Shown here: positions 36,807-45,063 of the stretch, in pieces
Layout of the letters: the number at the start of each line of letters is the position of its first letter
Position numbering within the stretch: position 1 is the stretch's first letter
Source: Acidobacteriota bacterium
GTDB taxonomy: Bacteria > Acidobacteriota > Terriglobia > Acidiferrales > UBA7541
Reading direction: 5' to 3'
Length of the DNA: 64,000 bases
NCBI GenBank assembly: GCA_013289855.1
Contig: JABCZD010000002.1
Coordinates: forward strand, 372,001-436,000
Translations under genes and position numbers: made by a program
The notes under the pieces: generated by a model
Told to the model about the DNA's origin: nothing
Seen by the model: the letters and a program-made list of their open reading frames with translations, nothing else
Databases searched by the model: none

Positions 36807-37760
36807 TTATTCCTCTGGCGGGTCAGCAGGCTGAATTTGCACGTATTGCCAGCCGAAACGGCCCTTGATGCAAAGATTGCCGTGGGTGACGCTATGGTCG
36901 AGCGGTGAAGTTACGCGAACGATCTTGCCATCTTGCTGGTGCACGGTGAGGTCGCAGCCCACACCGCAATAGGGGCAGATGGTGTCGGTTTGCGTCTGGC
37001 GCGCTTCGTCCCACGTGCCGGCCTGGCGCATATCGTATTCGCTTTTGAACATTAGCGCGCCGGTAGGGCAGACGCCGATGCAATTGCCACAATAGACGCA
37101 GGCGGAATCCGGCAGCGGGACGTCGAATTCGGTGGCGATACGAGCGGAGAAGCCACGGCCGGCGACGGCGATGGCAAAGGTATTTTGCGCATCCACGCCG
37201 CAGGCTTCCACGCACTTGTAGCAGAGCACGCATTTGGAATAGTCGCGAACGTAGAGATCATTATCAATTTTTATAGGCTGGGCGACGGTGGCGCGAGTTT
37301 CGCCGAAGCGCTCGGGGTGCGCATCGTAACGATCCATATATTCCCGCATGTTCGGCGCAGTGGAGAGGTCCACGGAGGACGCCAGAAATTCCAGCACGAT
37401 GCGGCGGCTCAAGCGGACACGCTCGGAATCCGTCTTGATGGACATGTTGGGTTCGACTTTGCGCGAGCATGCGGGAACCAGCGTGCGCGAGCCTTCGAGT
37501 TCCACCACGCACACGCGGCAGACGTTTACGGGAGTGAGGCTCTCGAGATAGCAGAGCGTTGGGGTCTCGATACCGAGTTCTTTTGCCGCGTCCAAAATGG
37601 TGGAGCCTTCGGGAACGGAAATGGCCTGGCCGTCAATTTTTATGTCGATGGACCGGCGGGCTATCTTCGGAGGAGCGGCGGGAATGGGGCCGCGTGGGAG
37701 AGGAATGGTGGGCCGTGGGGCGTCGAAATTCGCGGGATTGGTGATTACGATTTCGCTCAT
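36807..37760 (-). CDS. Formate dehydrogenase Fe-S subunit carrying the detached N-terminal part of the alpha subunit
   Basis: 317 aa. Order: 2Fe-2S ferredoxin domain (Cys70, 81, 84, 98), linker, two 4Fe-4S ferredoxin motifs (CVLCYKCVEAC 177-187; CVYCGNCIGVC 221-231), then the [4Fe-4S] domain that normally opens the molybdopterin protein (Cys262, 265, 269, 297; CPYCGVGCD, then GNLCIKGRFGWQYV). The chain ends right there, exactly where the catalytic protein encoded at 39665-41566 would continue. The NuoG-type His-Cys3 cluster between the first two domains has no Cys. Moves electrons from the Mo/W site towards the NuoEF fusion. ATG 37760 overlaps the upstream stop (ATGA); a reading to 37973 overlaps that gene and is not real. 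Confidence 0.9.
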   Translation of the reverse strand: MSEIVITNPANFDAPRPTIPLPRGPIPAAPPKIARRSIDIKIDGQAISVPEGSTILDAAKELGIETPTLCYLESLTPVNVCRVCVVELEGSRTLVPACSRKVEPNMSIKTDSERVRLSRRIVLEFLASSVDLSTAPNMREYMDRYDAHPERFGETRATVAQPIKIDNDLYVRDYSKCVLCYKCVEACGVDAQNTFAIAVAGRGFSARIATEFDVPLPDSACVYCGNCIGVCPTGALMFKSEYDMRQAGTWDEARQTQTDTICPYCGVGCDLTVHQQDGKIVRVTSPLDHSVTHGNLCIKGRFGWQYVQIQPADPPEE

Positions 37761-39655
37761 GAAAAAATGCTCCAGCGTTGCAAGGCCGATTCGATCGCGC
37801 TTGAGGCGGTCTGGCCCAGGCCACAGATGGAAGCGTCGCGCATGGCTTGTCCCATTTCGCGCAACATAGCGATTTCCTGTGCCGCGGAGCCGAGCGGTTT
37901 GCCGCTGACCAGACGCAGCAAGGATTCTTCCTGGCGTGTTACGCCAACGCGGCAGGGCACGCACTGACCGCAAGTTTCGTGATGGAAAAAGCTGGCGATG
38001 CGCAGCAGGATTTGGCGAAGATCGACGGTTTCGTCAAACAGCATGACCACGCCGGAACCCAGGGTAGCTCCGATAGCGCGCGTGCCTTCAAAAGTAAGCG
38101 GAGTATCGAGCTCTTTGGGAGAAACGAAAGCTCCAGCCGCGCCGCCCAAGAGGATGGCTTGCAGCTTGCCGTTGCCGGCGACGCCACCAGCGAGGTCAAT
38201 CAGTTGACGCAGCGTCGCGCCCATTGCCAGTTCGTAGACGCCGGGTTTGGCGATGTGTCCGCAAAGACAGAAGAGCCGCGTGCCGGCGGAATTATCCGTG
38301 CCGAGTTTGGCATACGCTGCGCCGCCATCGCGAATGATGCCGGGAACGTTGACGAGCGTTTCCACGTTGTTGACGGCGGTGGGCTGGCGGAAGAGCCCGG
38401 ATTGCGTGGGGAAGGGCGGCTTGTTGCGCGGTTCGCCGCGGTAGCCCTCAATGGAATTAAAGAGCGCCGTTTCCTCGCCGCAGATGTAAGCGCCGGCGCC
38501 GCGGCGAATTTCAATATTAAATTGCAGACCGCTGCCGAGAATATTCTCGCCGAGAAAGCCGTTTTCGAGAGCGGAGTCGATGGCGTGCTGCATGCGTTCG
38601 GCGGCCAGAGGATATTCGCCGCGTAGGTAGACGTAGCCTTGGCGCGCGCCGGTAACGAAGCCATCAATGGTGATGCCCTCGATGACCGCAAATGGATCGC
38701 CCTCCATGAGGATACGGTCCTTAAAAGTACCAGGCTCGGATTCATCGGCGTTGCAGATAACGTAGTGCGCGCGGCCAGAGTCCTGCTGCAGGAGGTTTCT
38801 CTGAAGGAAAAGCGCTTCCCACTTTTTGGCAATAGGAAACGCCGCGCCGCCGCGGCCGAGCAGTTTTGACGCCGCCAATTCGCGCAGCGTGCCTTCGGGG
38901 CCGAGCGCAATGGCCTTGCGTAAGCCTTCGTAGCCGCCGAACTTTTGATACGTCTCGATCGTGGTAGCGCAGCCTTGGCTGATGCGATGAAGAAGTCGCA
39001 GCGGTGGGGAGGAACTTTTCTGCGCGGCCTGAGGCACGCTGGCTTTCAGATCGAGGACATCCGGCTCAGCGGGCAGGCGATCCTGAATCGCATCGTCTAG
39101 CAAAAACTGCACCGCCCTGGCTGAAGCGGGCGCTAACACTCGCTCGTGGGATTTTTCGCCGGCGGAACTGATGAGCACGGCAGGCGCGCGCTCGCAAAGG
39201 CCTAGACACTGACTGCGCAGCCAGATGGCGCGTCCACCAGAGCACGGAGAGCCTGCGGGACCGAGAGTACTTTCGAGCTCGGCGCAAAGTTGCTGCGAGC
39301 CGCGCGTGATGCAGGCGATGTCGTCGCAAACGTGGGCAACAATCCGCGGGCGAGCTTCGAGGGCAAACATTCCGTAGAAAGAAGCCACGCCATGAACTTC
39401 GGCGGGCGCAATGTCCAAACGCAGCGCGACGTAGTTGAGCGCGCCGGGACTGATCCAGCCGATGCCGTTCTGAATTGCGTGCAGCGTGGGGAGCAGACGA
39501 TGCCGCTGGCCGTGACTATCGCCATTGTAAGCGGCGCGCGTGTCTGAAGTTTGCCGCTGACCACCTTGCCAGCTTGATGCCGGAACGCCCAGTTCGGAGT
39601 CCACGGCCACGCGTTCTTCCGCGGTCGCTTGCGCGTTGGTTAGATGAATATCCAA
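37757..39655 (-). CDS. NuoE-NuoF fusion, NAD-reducing subunit of formate dehydrogenase
   Basis: 632 aa diaphorase. NuoE part (about 50-190) with thioredoxin-like 2Fe-2S ligands Cys110, 115, 150, 154 (CDDIAC, CLGLC). NuoF part (about 225-625): NADH/FMN-binding GRGGAAFPIAKKW (268-279), GAGAYICGEETAL and SIEGYRGEPRNKPPFPT, SLBB region, and the 4Fe-4S ligands Cys562, 565, 568 (CGQCVPC) and Cys611. It takes electrons from the Fe-S subunit and reduces NAD+ (or the reverse). Ten bases follow the catalytic gene, and its stop overlaps the next ATG, so the three genes form one operon. Fused NuoEF is a known variation in formate dehydrogenases and hydrogenases. Confidence 0.93.
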   Translation of the reverse strand: MDIHLTNAQATAEERVAVDSELGVPASSWQGGQRQTSDTRAAYNGDSHGQRHRLLPTLHAIQNGIGWISPGALNYVALRLDIAPAEVHGVASFYGMFALEARPRIVAHVCDDIACITRGSQQLCAELESTLGPAGSPCSGGRAIWLRSQCLGLCERAPAVLISSAGEKSHERVLAPASARAVQFLLDDAIQDRLPAEPDVLDLKASVPQAAQKSSSPPLRLLHRISQGCATTIETYQKFGGYEGLRKAIALGPEGTLRELAASKLLGRGGAAFPIAKKWEALFLQRNLLQQDSGRAHYVICNADESEPGTFKDRILMEGDPFAVIEGITIDGFVTGARQGYVYLRGEYPLAAERMQHAIDSALENGFLGENILGSGLQFNIEIRRGAGAYICGEETALFNSIEGYRGEPRNKPPFPTQSGLFRQPTAVNNVETLVNVPGIIRDGGAAYAKLGTDNSAGTRLFCLCGHIAKPGVYELAMGATLRQLIDLAGGVAGNGKLQAILLGGAAGAFVSPKELDTPLTFEGTRAIGATLGSGVVMLFDETVDLRQILLRIASFFHHETCGQCVPCRVGVTRQEESLLRLVSGKPLGSAAQEIAMLREMGQAMRDASICGLGQTASSAIESALQRWSIFS

Positions 39656-39664
39656 TCAGGGCCT

Positions 39665-41566
39665 CTAAACAGGTTGCAACTTTTCGATGCGAATGGCGGT
39701 GGCTTTAAATTCCGAGGTGCCGGATCGAGGATCAACCGCGTCAATGGTCAAATCATTTGTGGAAACCTGATCGTGCGCATGGACCGACAAAAATGCCAAT
39801 CCCGGACGCAGCGCCGCATCAAACTTCACCGGAGCCACAACCGATCCGCGCCGTGACGTCACGCGTACCCTTTCACCCTCAAGCAGCGCATAGTGCAGCC
39901 CATCTTCCGGAGAAACTTCCAGAGCTACTTCACGGCGCAGCGGTGAGGCAAATTTTTCCGTCTGCACGCCGGTGTTGTAGTCGTCGAGCTTCCGGCCGGT
40001 AGTCAGGCGGATGGGATATTGTTCGTCGAGTTGGTCCACTGGCGGCTCAAATTCCACCACGCTGAACGGCGCGCGCGGGCCGATGAGCGGATCGCTCCAG
40101 AACCGTCCGTGAAGGAACATCTCTCCCGGGTGAGATTCGTCATAGCAGGGCCACTGAATGCCGCCCAATTCTTCGAGGCGGCGGTAGCTCATGCCGCCGT
40201 GCATGGGACTCAGCGAGCGCACCTCGTTCCAGATCGTTTCCGGATCCGGAGCGCCCCAGTTATGACCGAGGCGGCAAGCCAGATCGAAAATAATATCCAG
40301 GTCGTCGCGAACACCATCGGGAGAAGCGACGGTACGACGCACACGCTGCACGCGACGCTCGCTGGAAGTTACCGTGCCTTCATTTTCAAACGCACCCGCC
40401 GCGGCGGGAAGAACCACATCCGCAAGTTCAGCCGTTTTGGTATAGAAAAGATCTTGCACCACCATGAATTCCAATCCGGTCAGGCGCTTTAAGGTGCGAT
40501 GCCGGTCGGCTTCAGAGTCGGCGGGATTTTCGCCGAGCACATATAGCGTAGTGAGCGCGCCGTGCTCCATGGCCTCAAACATGTCGCTGAGATGCCAGCC
40601 GCGTTTAGGCTGAATTTTAACGCCCCAGGCTTTCTCGTATTTCGCACGAATTTCATCGTTCTCCACATGCTGGAAGCCGGGGAAGCGGTCGGGAATCGCG
40701 CCCATATCGCCGCCGCCCTGGACGTTGTTCTGCCCGCGGAGCGGATTTACGCCGCTGCCGTAGCGGCCAACGTGTCCGGTGAGAATCGTTAGATTGATCA
40801 GCGCTACCACGTTGTCCACGGCGTTGTGATGCTCGGTGATGCCCAGCGTCCAGCAGAGTTGCGCGCGCGGAGCCTTGGCGTAGGCGTGCGCCATCTTACG
40901 AATGGCGGCGGCCGGCACGCCGGTCTCGCGTTCCGCGCGTTCGAGGGTGTATTTCTCCACATGCGCTTTGTACGCATCGAAGCCACTGGTAGCGTGGCGG
41001 ATAAACTTTTCATCGTGCAGTCCGGCAGCAATAATTTCCCGCGCCACGGCGTTGGCCAGCGAGATGTCCGAGCCAACGTCCAACCCCAGCCAAAGCGTGG
41101 CCCATTGCGCGGAACTGGTGCGCCGCGGATCGATCACGTAAAGCTCAGCGCCGTTACGAAGGCCTTTCAGCAGATGATGAAAAAAGATCGGGTGCGTTTC
41201 CCGCGCGTTGGAGCCCCACAGCAAAATCACGTCCGTATCTTCAATTTCGCGATACGAACTGGTCCCGCCGCCTGCCCCGAAGACCGCCGCCAGACCGGCG
41301 ACGCTGGGGGCGTGTCAAGTTCGGTTGCAGCTATCAATGTTGTTGGTGCCCATGACGCTGCGAGTGAATTTTTGCGCGGCGTAGTTGACCTCGTTGATGG
41401 TCTTGGAACAGCTGAACATGCCAAAGTCGCGATGGTCGTTCTTGGCGATGGATTTGCGAAACGCCGAAGCTACACGGTCCAGGGCTTCGTCCCAGGTGGC
41501 TGGACGATGCGAACCATTTTCGCGAATCAGAGGTTGGGTGAGGCGGGCTTTCATTGGCTTGGGCAT
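39665..41566 (-). CDS. Selenocysteine-containing formate dehydrogenase catalytic subunit (molybdopterin), lacking the N-terminal Fe-S domain
   Basis: 633 aa with TGA (41317-41315) read as Sec84. Oxidises formate to CO2 at a bis-MGD Mo/W site. The sequence around the UGA, NNIDSCNRT-U-HAPSVAGL, is the family active-site motif with Sec (or Cys) at this place followed by the conserved His; reading continues without a break through ILLWGSNARETHP, DPRRTSS, QNNVQGGGDMGA and the C-terminal dinucleotide-binding domain (about 515-633, PIRLTTGRKLDDYNTG). It starts at MPKPMKARLTQPLIRENG, i.e. after the [4Fe-4S] domain present in relatives; that domain is in the protein at 36807-37760. GGAGG precedes ATG 41566 by 4 bases. 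A routine call would give 41315-41566 and 39665-41230. Confidence 0.92.
41274..41317 (-). promoter_or_regulatory. UGA codon and bacterial SECIS-like hairpin in fdh mRNA
   Basis: UGA is at 41317-41315. After 18 bases comes loop GGTCT (41296-41292) closed by GTCGCC (41302-41297) and GGCGGC (41291-41286), six pairs with one G-U. A lower stem GCCCC/GGGGC (41311-41307 with 41278-41274) extends it. Loop sequence and distance agree with the E. coli fdhF element as I remember it. Confidence 0.8.
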
Positions 41567-41692
41567 GGAACCTCCAAAATCGGCAGCCGAGGCAATTGTA
41601 ACATCTCGAGACGGAGGCCCTCTTCGGCGTGCGTCGGGCTCCCTTAGCGCAGCATGGAACAGTGCAGCAGCTCTTGGAATAGCTCGTTCGCG

Positions 41693-41872
41693 TTATTTGC
41701 TCCGGGCTGCGGGCGTGCTGGGGACCACGGACACTGCGGGCGGGGGCGGAGCTTGAAAGAGTTTTCGGGCATTCTTCCAAAGCTGCGTAACCCCCCAGGC
41801 CCACGGAAGCGCGACGAGGAGCCAAGCTAACGCGACCACTATCGCGGGCGTTTTTTTGTATTGGTTTTCCAT
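41693..41872 (-). CDS. MFS transporter small subunit (59 aa)
   Basis: Short gene from ATG 41872 to TAA 41693, located 19 bases after the OFA-type transporter and before the formate dehydrogenase gene. Begins MENQYKKTPAIVVALAWLLV, continues as one membrane helix (about 9-31, ...ALPWAWGVTQLWKNARKLF) and ends in a Pro-rich tail. The pattern hydrophobic AWL-V-x-P-x-xWG-x-x-x-L/x-KSL is that of the small proteins encoded beside oxalate/formate-type MFS carriers and annotated as their small subunit. Its ribosome site is weak, fitting coupled translation. Role presumably to assist the carrier. Confidence 0.75.
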   Translation of the reverse strand: MENQYKKTPAIVVALAWLLVALPWAWGVTQLWKNARKLFQAPPPPAVSVVPSTPAARSK

Positions 41873-41891
41873 AATTGCTCGCTTTCAGTGA

Positions 41892-43340
41892 TTATCGCGT
41901 CGCGACGGCCGAGCCCGGAACAGCTGCAAGGTTCTTGTCGACTTCCTCGCTCTTGTACCAATGTTTGGAATCCACTGGGCGAACCGCGGCGTTGGCCAAG
42001 AACCCGACAATGAGTAGGCCGACCATGACGTAGAGAACCGTGGAGTAAGCATCGGCCAGCGGCACGCCTTTGCCCTTCTCATATTCCCGGATGTAGTTGA
42101 CTAGCACGGGGCCGAAAACTCCGGCCGCCGACCAAGCGGTAAGCAAGCGTCCGTGAATGGCGCCAACTTCCATGGTGCCAAAGAGGTCCCGCAGATATGC
42201 GGGGATGGTGGCGAAGCCGCCGCCATACATGGTGAGAATCACCGCGCAGATAGTAACGAAGAGCTTAATGTTGTTCAGGCCGCTCGCACCCGTGCTCGGA
42301 GCCAGGTAGTAAAGAGTCGCGCCAAGCAGGAAGAAAACGTAATACGTGTTTTTGCGGCCGATGTAGTCGGAGACGGAGGACCAGACGAATCGCCCGCCCA
42401 TGTTGAACAAACTGAGGAGAGCCACAAAGCCGCCGGCGGCTACCGCAGTAATCTGTCCTTTGAACAGTTCCTGAATCATCGGCGAAGCCTGTTCGAGGAT
42501 GCCGATGCCGGCGGTCACGTTCATGCACAACACGATCCAGAGCAGCCAGAATTGCGGCGTGCCGAAAGCTTCGTTGACCTCCACGCTGTGAGCGGTGACC
42601 AGGGACTTGGGCTTGACGGGAGCTACCCAGCCTTCTGGCTTCCAGCCTGGGCGTGGCACCCGCACGGTAAAGACGCCGAACATCATCGCGACGAAGTAGA
42701 TGGTCCCCATCACCAGGAACGTTTTTTGCACGCCCAGATCGCGGTCGGTGCGGAAGAAAGCCATCAAATCGTTGGACAAGGGAGAGCCAATGAGCGCGCC
42801 TCCGCCAAAGCCCATGATGGCCATGCCCGTGGCCATGCCTGGGCGGTCGGGGAACCATTTGATAAGCGTGGAGACCGGGGAGATGTAACCGATGCCCAGA
42901 CCGATGCCGCCAATCACGCCGTAGCCAAAGTAAATGAGCCACAGCTGATGGAGCTGGACACCAGCAGCGGAGATAAAAAAACCGCTGGTGAAGCAGACCG
43001 CAGAGGTGAACATAGCTCGCCGCGGCCCCACGCGCTCCAGCCATTTGCCAAATATCGCGGCCGATAACCCCAGGCAAACGATGGCCAGGCTGAAGATCCA
43101 TCCCAGGGAAGTGAATTTCCAGTCCGAAGGATTTGGACTGTCAACGCCGGGAAGGGCCTTGAGTCCGCCCCCAGAAGTGGCGACCTGCAGGAGGTAGTTC
43201 AGCGGTTTCTTGAACACGCTGAAGGCGTAGACCTGTCCTATCGCCAAGTGAATCGCCAGGGCCGCCGGAGGGACAAGCCAACGGCTGAATCCCGGTTCGG
43301 CGACGGAGTGGTTACGGTCGAGAAAGGATAACAGCGCCAT
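41892..43340 (-). CDS. OFA-family MFS transporter (oxalate/formate antiporter type)
   Basis: 482 aa, 12 membrane helices. OFA signs are the N-terminal GFSRWLVPPAALAIHLAIGQVYAFSVF, the loop GYGVIGGIGLGIGYISPVSTLIKWFPDRPGMATG between helices 4 and 5, and a large central loop (about 225-265). OFA carriers exchange small carboxylates such as oxalate and formate; being first in the formate dehydrogenase operon, formate uptake or exchange is the likely role. GGAG lies 8 bases before the ATG. Followed by the small subunit, the catalytic gene, NuoEF and the Fe-S gene in the same direction. Confidence 0.9.
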   Translation of the reverse strand: MALLSFLDRNHSVAEPGFSRWLVPPAALAIHLAIGQVYAFSVFKKPLNYLLQVATSGGGLKALPGVDSPNPSDWKFTSLGWIFSLAIVCLGLSAAIFGKWLERVGPRRAMFTSAVCFTSGFFISAAGVQLHQLWLIYFGYGVIGGIGLGIGYISPVSTLIKWFPDRPGMATGMAIMGFGGGALIGSPLSNDLMAFFRTDRDLGVQKTFLVMGTIYFVAMMFGVFTVRVPRPGWKPEGWVAPVKPKSLVTAHSVEVNEAFGTPQFWLLWIVLCMNVTAGIGILEQASPMIQELFKGQITAVAAGGFVALLSLFNMGGRFVWSSVSDYIGRKNTYYVFFLLGATLYYLAPSTGASGLNNIKLFVTICAVILTMYGGGFATIPAYLRDLFGTMEVGAIHGRLLTAWSAAGVFGPVLVNYIREYEKGKGVPLADAYSTVLYVMVGLLIVGFLANAAVRPVDSKHWYKSEEVDKNLAAVPGSAVATR

Positions 43341-43673
43341 TCCTGAGCTCCTTAGATGAAACAGTTACCAGACGCAACAATCGCATCGAGCAGGTACATC
43401 TCTTACATAAGGTCTTGAAAGCGGTCCCGGGGGCCCCTTTAATTACATCGGTATCGTGAAAAAAGCAATACCCGGCGTGGGGCTGCGTCAATGCTTGACA
43501 ATCTTGTGACAACCAGGAACTTCCTTGCAAATTACCGCGCGCCACGCGGCTGTGTAGAAATCGTCTGTCCCGTCCAGCGGAACGCCGATGGCCACGGTTC
43601 TGAACATCCATGCGGAGCAGGATGGTGCTAGCTCCGCTGAGCGAGCTTGTTGTTTTTGCGACGCCACGCCCCA

Positions 43674-43685
43674 GCAAACGATTAC
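43674..43685. promoter_or_regulatory. LacI-type operator candidate (repressor 2, distal)
   Basis: GCAAACGATTAC, 11 of 12 bases equal to the reverse complement of the site at 43901-43912. CG centre. Confidence 0.4.
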
Positions 43686-43858
43686 TTGGGAACGTTGTAT
43701 GGCGTGCTGGACGGTCCCAACGCAGCGAACGTGAAGATCGGCCTGAGGATACCAAGCATGGTTAGACACTTGTCCAGCAAATTGGCCGAGAATTGGAGTA
43801 TTGTAACGCGGAATTAGGACCATCAGGAGCTTACGAGATGATCTCCGTAAAACAAGAC

Positions 43859-43887
43859 TTGACAAGTCGGAGAAGCGGGAATAGGTT
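43859..43887 (+). promoter_or_regulatory. Putative promoter of the LacI 2/arabinose-type operon
   Basis: TTGACA (43859-43864), 17-base spacer, TAGGTT (43882-43887). The operator at 43901 follows at about +7 to +18. Confidence 0.4.
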
Positions 43888-43900
43888 GGGGTGCCAGGAA

Positions 43901-43912
43901 GTAATCGTTTAC
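43901..43912. promoter_or_regulatory. LacI-type operator candidate (repressor 2, proximal)
   Basis: GTAATCGTTTAC: arms GTAA/TTAC, CG centre, 42 bases before the LacI 2 start codon. Confidence 0.5.
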
Positions 43913-43954
43913 ATCATGATTTTGCGCGCAAAAATTTTGGCGCGATAATTTGCA

Positions 43955-44986
43955 ATGAATATTCGTGAAATCGCCAAGCGCGCGAGAGTATCGACCGCGA
44001 CGGTATCGCGCACGATAAATCGCATTCCAACAGTGCAGCCGCAACTGGCCAAGCGCGTTTGGAGAGTAGTGGAAGATCTCGGCTACTTCCCCAATACCCA
44101 GGCCCGGGCTTTGGTTTCCGGGCGCAGCCGCATTTTCGGACTGATTGTTTCCGAAATCACGAACCCTTTTTTCCCGGAAATCGTACACGTTTTCGAAGAC
44201 ACCGCGGTTCACCACGACTACGAGATATTGCTGACCTCCACCGTCCATGATCCGGTGCGCATGAAGCTTGCGGTGCGCCGGATGCTTGAACACCGGGTCG
44301 AAGGCGTGGCGGTGATGACCTTCGGCATGGAAGAATCGCTGCTTGACGACCTTAAGCTGCGAAAAATTCCGCTGGTTTTCGTGGATGTCGGACCGCCACG
44401 GCCGTACGTTAGCAATATTCGCATCGACTATCTCCATGGTATTCGGCAAGCGGTGCAACACTTGGCGGCATTGCGCCACGAAAGGATCGGATTCATCACC
44501 GGGCCGCTCGCGCTCAGATCCGCGACGACCCGCCGGGAAGCGTTTGTGCAGTCCATGAATGAGATCGGTATCACCGTGGACCCGCAATTGATTGTGGAAG
44601 GCAACCATACGCTGGAAGGTGGAGAAGCCGCCTTCGGAAAATTGGCGCGCTTGCCGTCCCGGCCCACGGCAGTGCTGTGCTCGAACGATATGACGGCGAT
44701 GGGCGTCATGCGTAAGAGTTATGCGGAAAAGATAGTAGTTCCGCAGGATTTGTCTGTCATCGGGTTCGACAATATTCGCATCTCGCAATATATTTTGCCG
44801 CCGCTGACCACCGTGGAGATGTCGCAGGCCGAACTTGGGCGAATGGCGTTCCTCGCATTGTTGAACGACGTGCAACGAGAGACGCCGAACCGGGCCGGTA
44901 CGGAGTATGTTTTGAAGACGAGCTTGGTGCTGCGGGAATCGACGGCGCTGAATAAGCGAGCCGCGACGCGCGCCGAACGGATCTAG
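43955..44986 (+). CDS. LacI-family transcriptional regulator (repressor 2)
   Basis: 343 aa. HTH at the very N-terminus (NIREIAKRARVSTATVSRTIN, hinge YFPNTQARALVSGRS) and sugar-binding core with GFDNIRISQYILPPLTTVEM near the end. It precedes the FucI-like isomerase by 77 bases in the same direction, so it is probably the local repressor of the isomerase-kinase-epimerase operon and of itself through the palindrome 42 bases upstream. Whether it also reads the distal site towards the formate operon is open. Effector is likely the pentose or deoxy sugar used by the operon. Confidence 0.93.
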   Translation: MNIREIAKRARVSTATVSRTINRIPTVQPQLAKRVWRVVEDLGYFPNTQARALVSGRSRIFGLIVSEITNPFFPEIVHVFEDTAVHHDYEILLTSTVHDPVRMKLAVRRMLEHRVEGVAVMTFGMEESLLDDLKLRKIPLVFVDVGPPRPYVSNIRIDYLHGIRQAVQHLAALRHERIGFITGPLALRSATTRREAFVQSMNEIGITVDPQLIVEGNHTLEGGEAAFGKLARLPSRPTAVLCSNDMTAMGVMRKSYAEKIVVPQDLSVIGFDNIRISQYILPPLTTVEMSQAELGRMAFLALLNDVQRETPNRAGTEYVLKTSLVLRESTALNKRAATRAERI

Positions 44987-45063
44987 AACCGGACTAGGAA
45001 GGCAGAATGCATGGGAGCCGCAAGAGTAAGTTGAAGAGAATCCTGTAAGGGAGCATTCATAGA

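Larger units (their letters stand above)
43341..43954. other. Divergent region between formate operon and LacI repressor 2
   Basis: 614 bases, unusually long here. Contains a forward promoter (43859-43887), two LacI-type operator candidates (43674-43685, 43901-43912), and a TTTTGCGCGCAAAA palindrome (43920-43933). Two minus-strand reading frames (43312-43755, 43488-43865) show no family signs or ribosome sites. I could not settle the promoter of the formate operon. Confidence 0.5.

Noticed and set aside
39665-41230. Separate molybdopterin protein starting at MILLWGSNARE
   Set aside because: The same frame is open back to the UGA and on to ATG 41566; starting here would remove the active-site Sec and His.
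41315-41566. Separate 83-aa protein ending at the UGA
   Set aside because: It is the N-terminal part of the selenoprotein; the stop is the Sec codon.
43823-44875. 350-codon minus-strand ORF opposite LacI 2
   Set aside because: Antisense shadow of a well-supported LacI gene; composition is His/Arg-rich and no family is recognisable.
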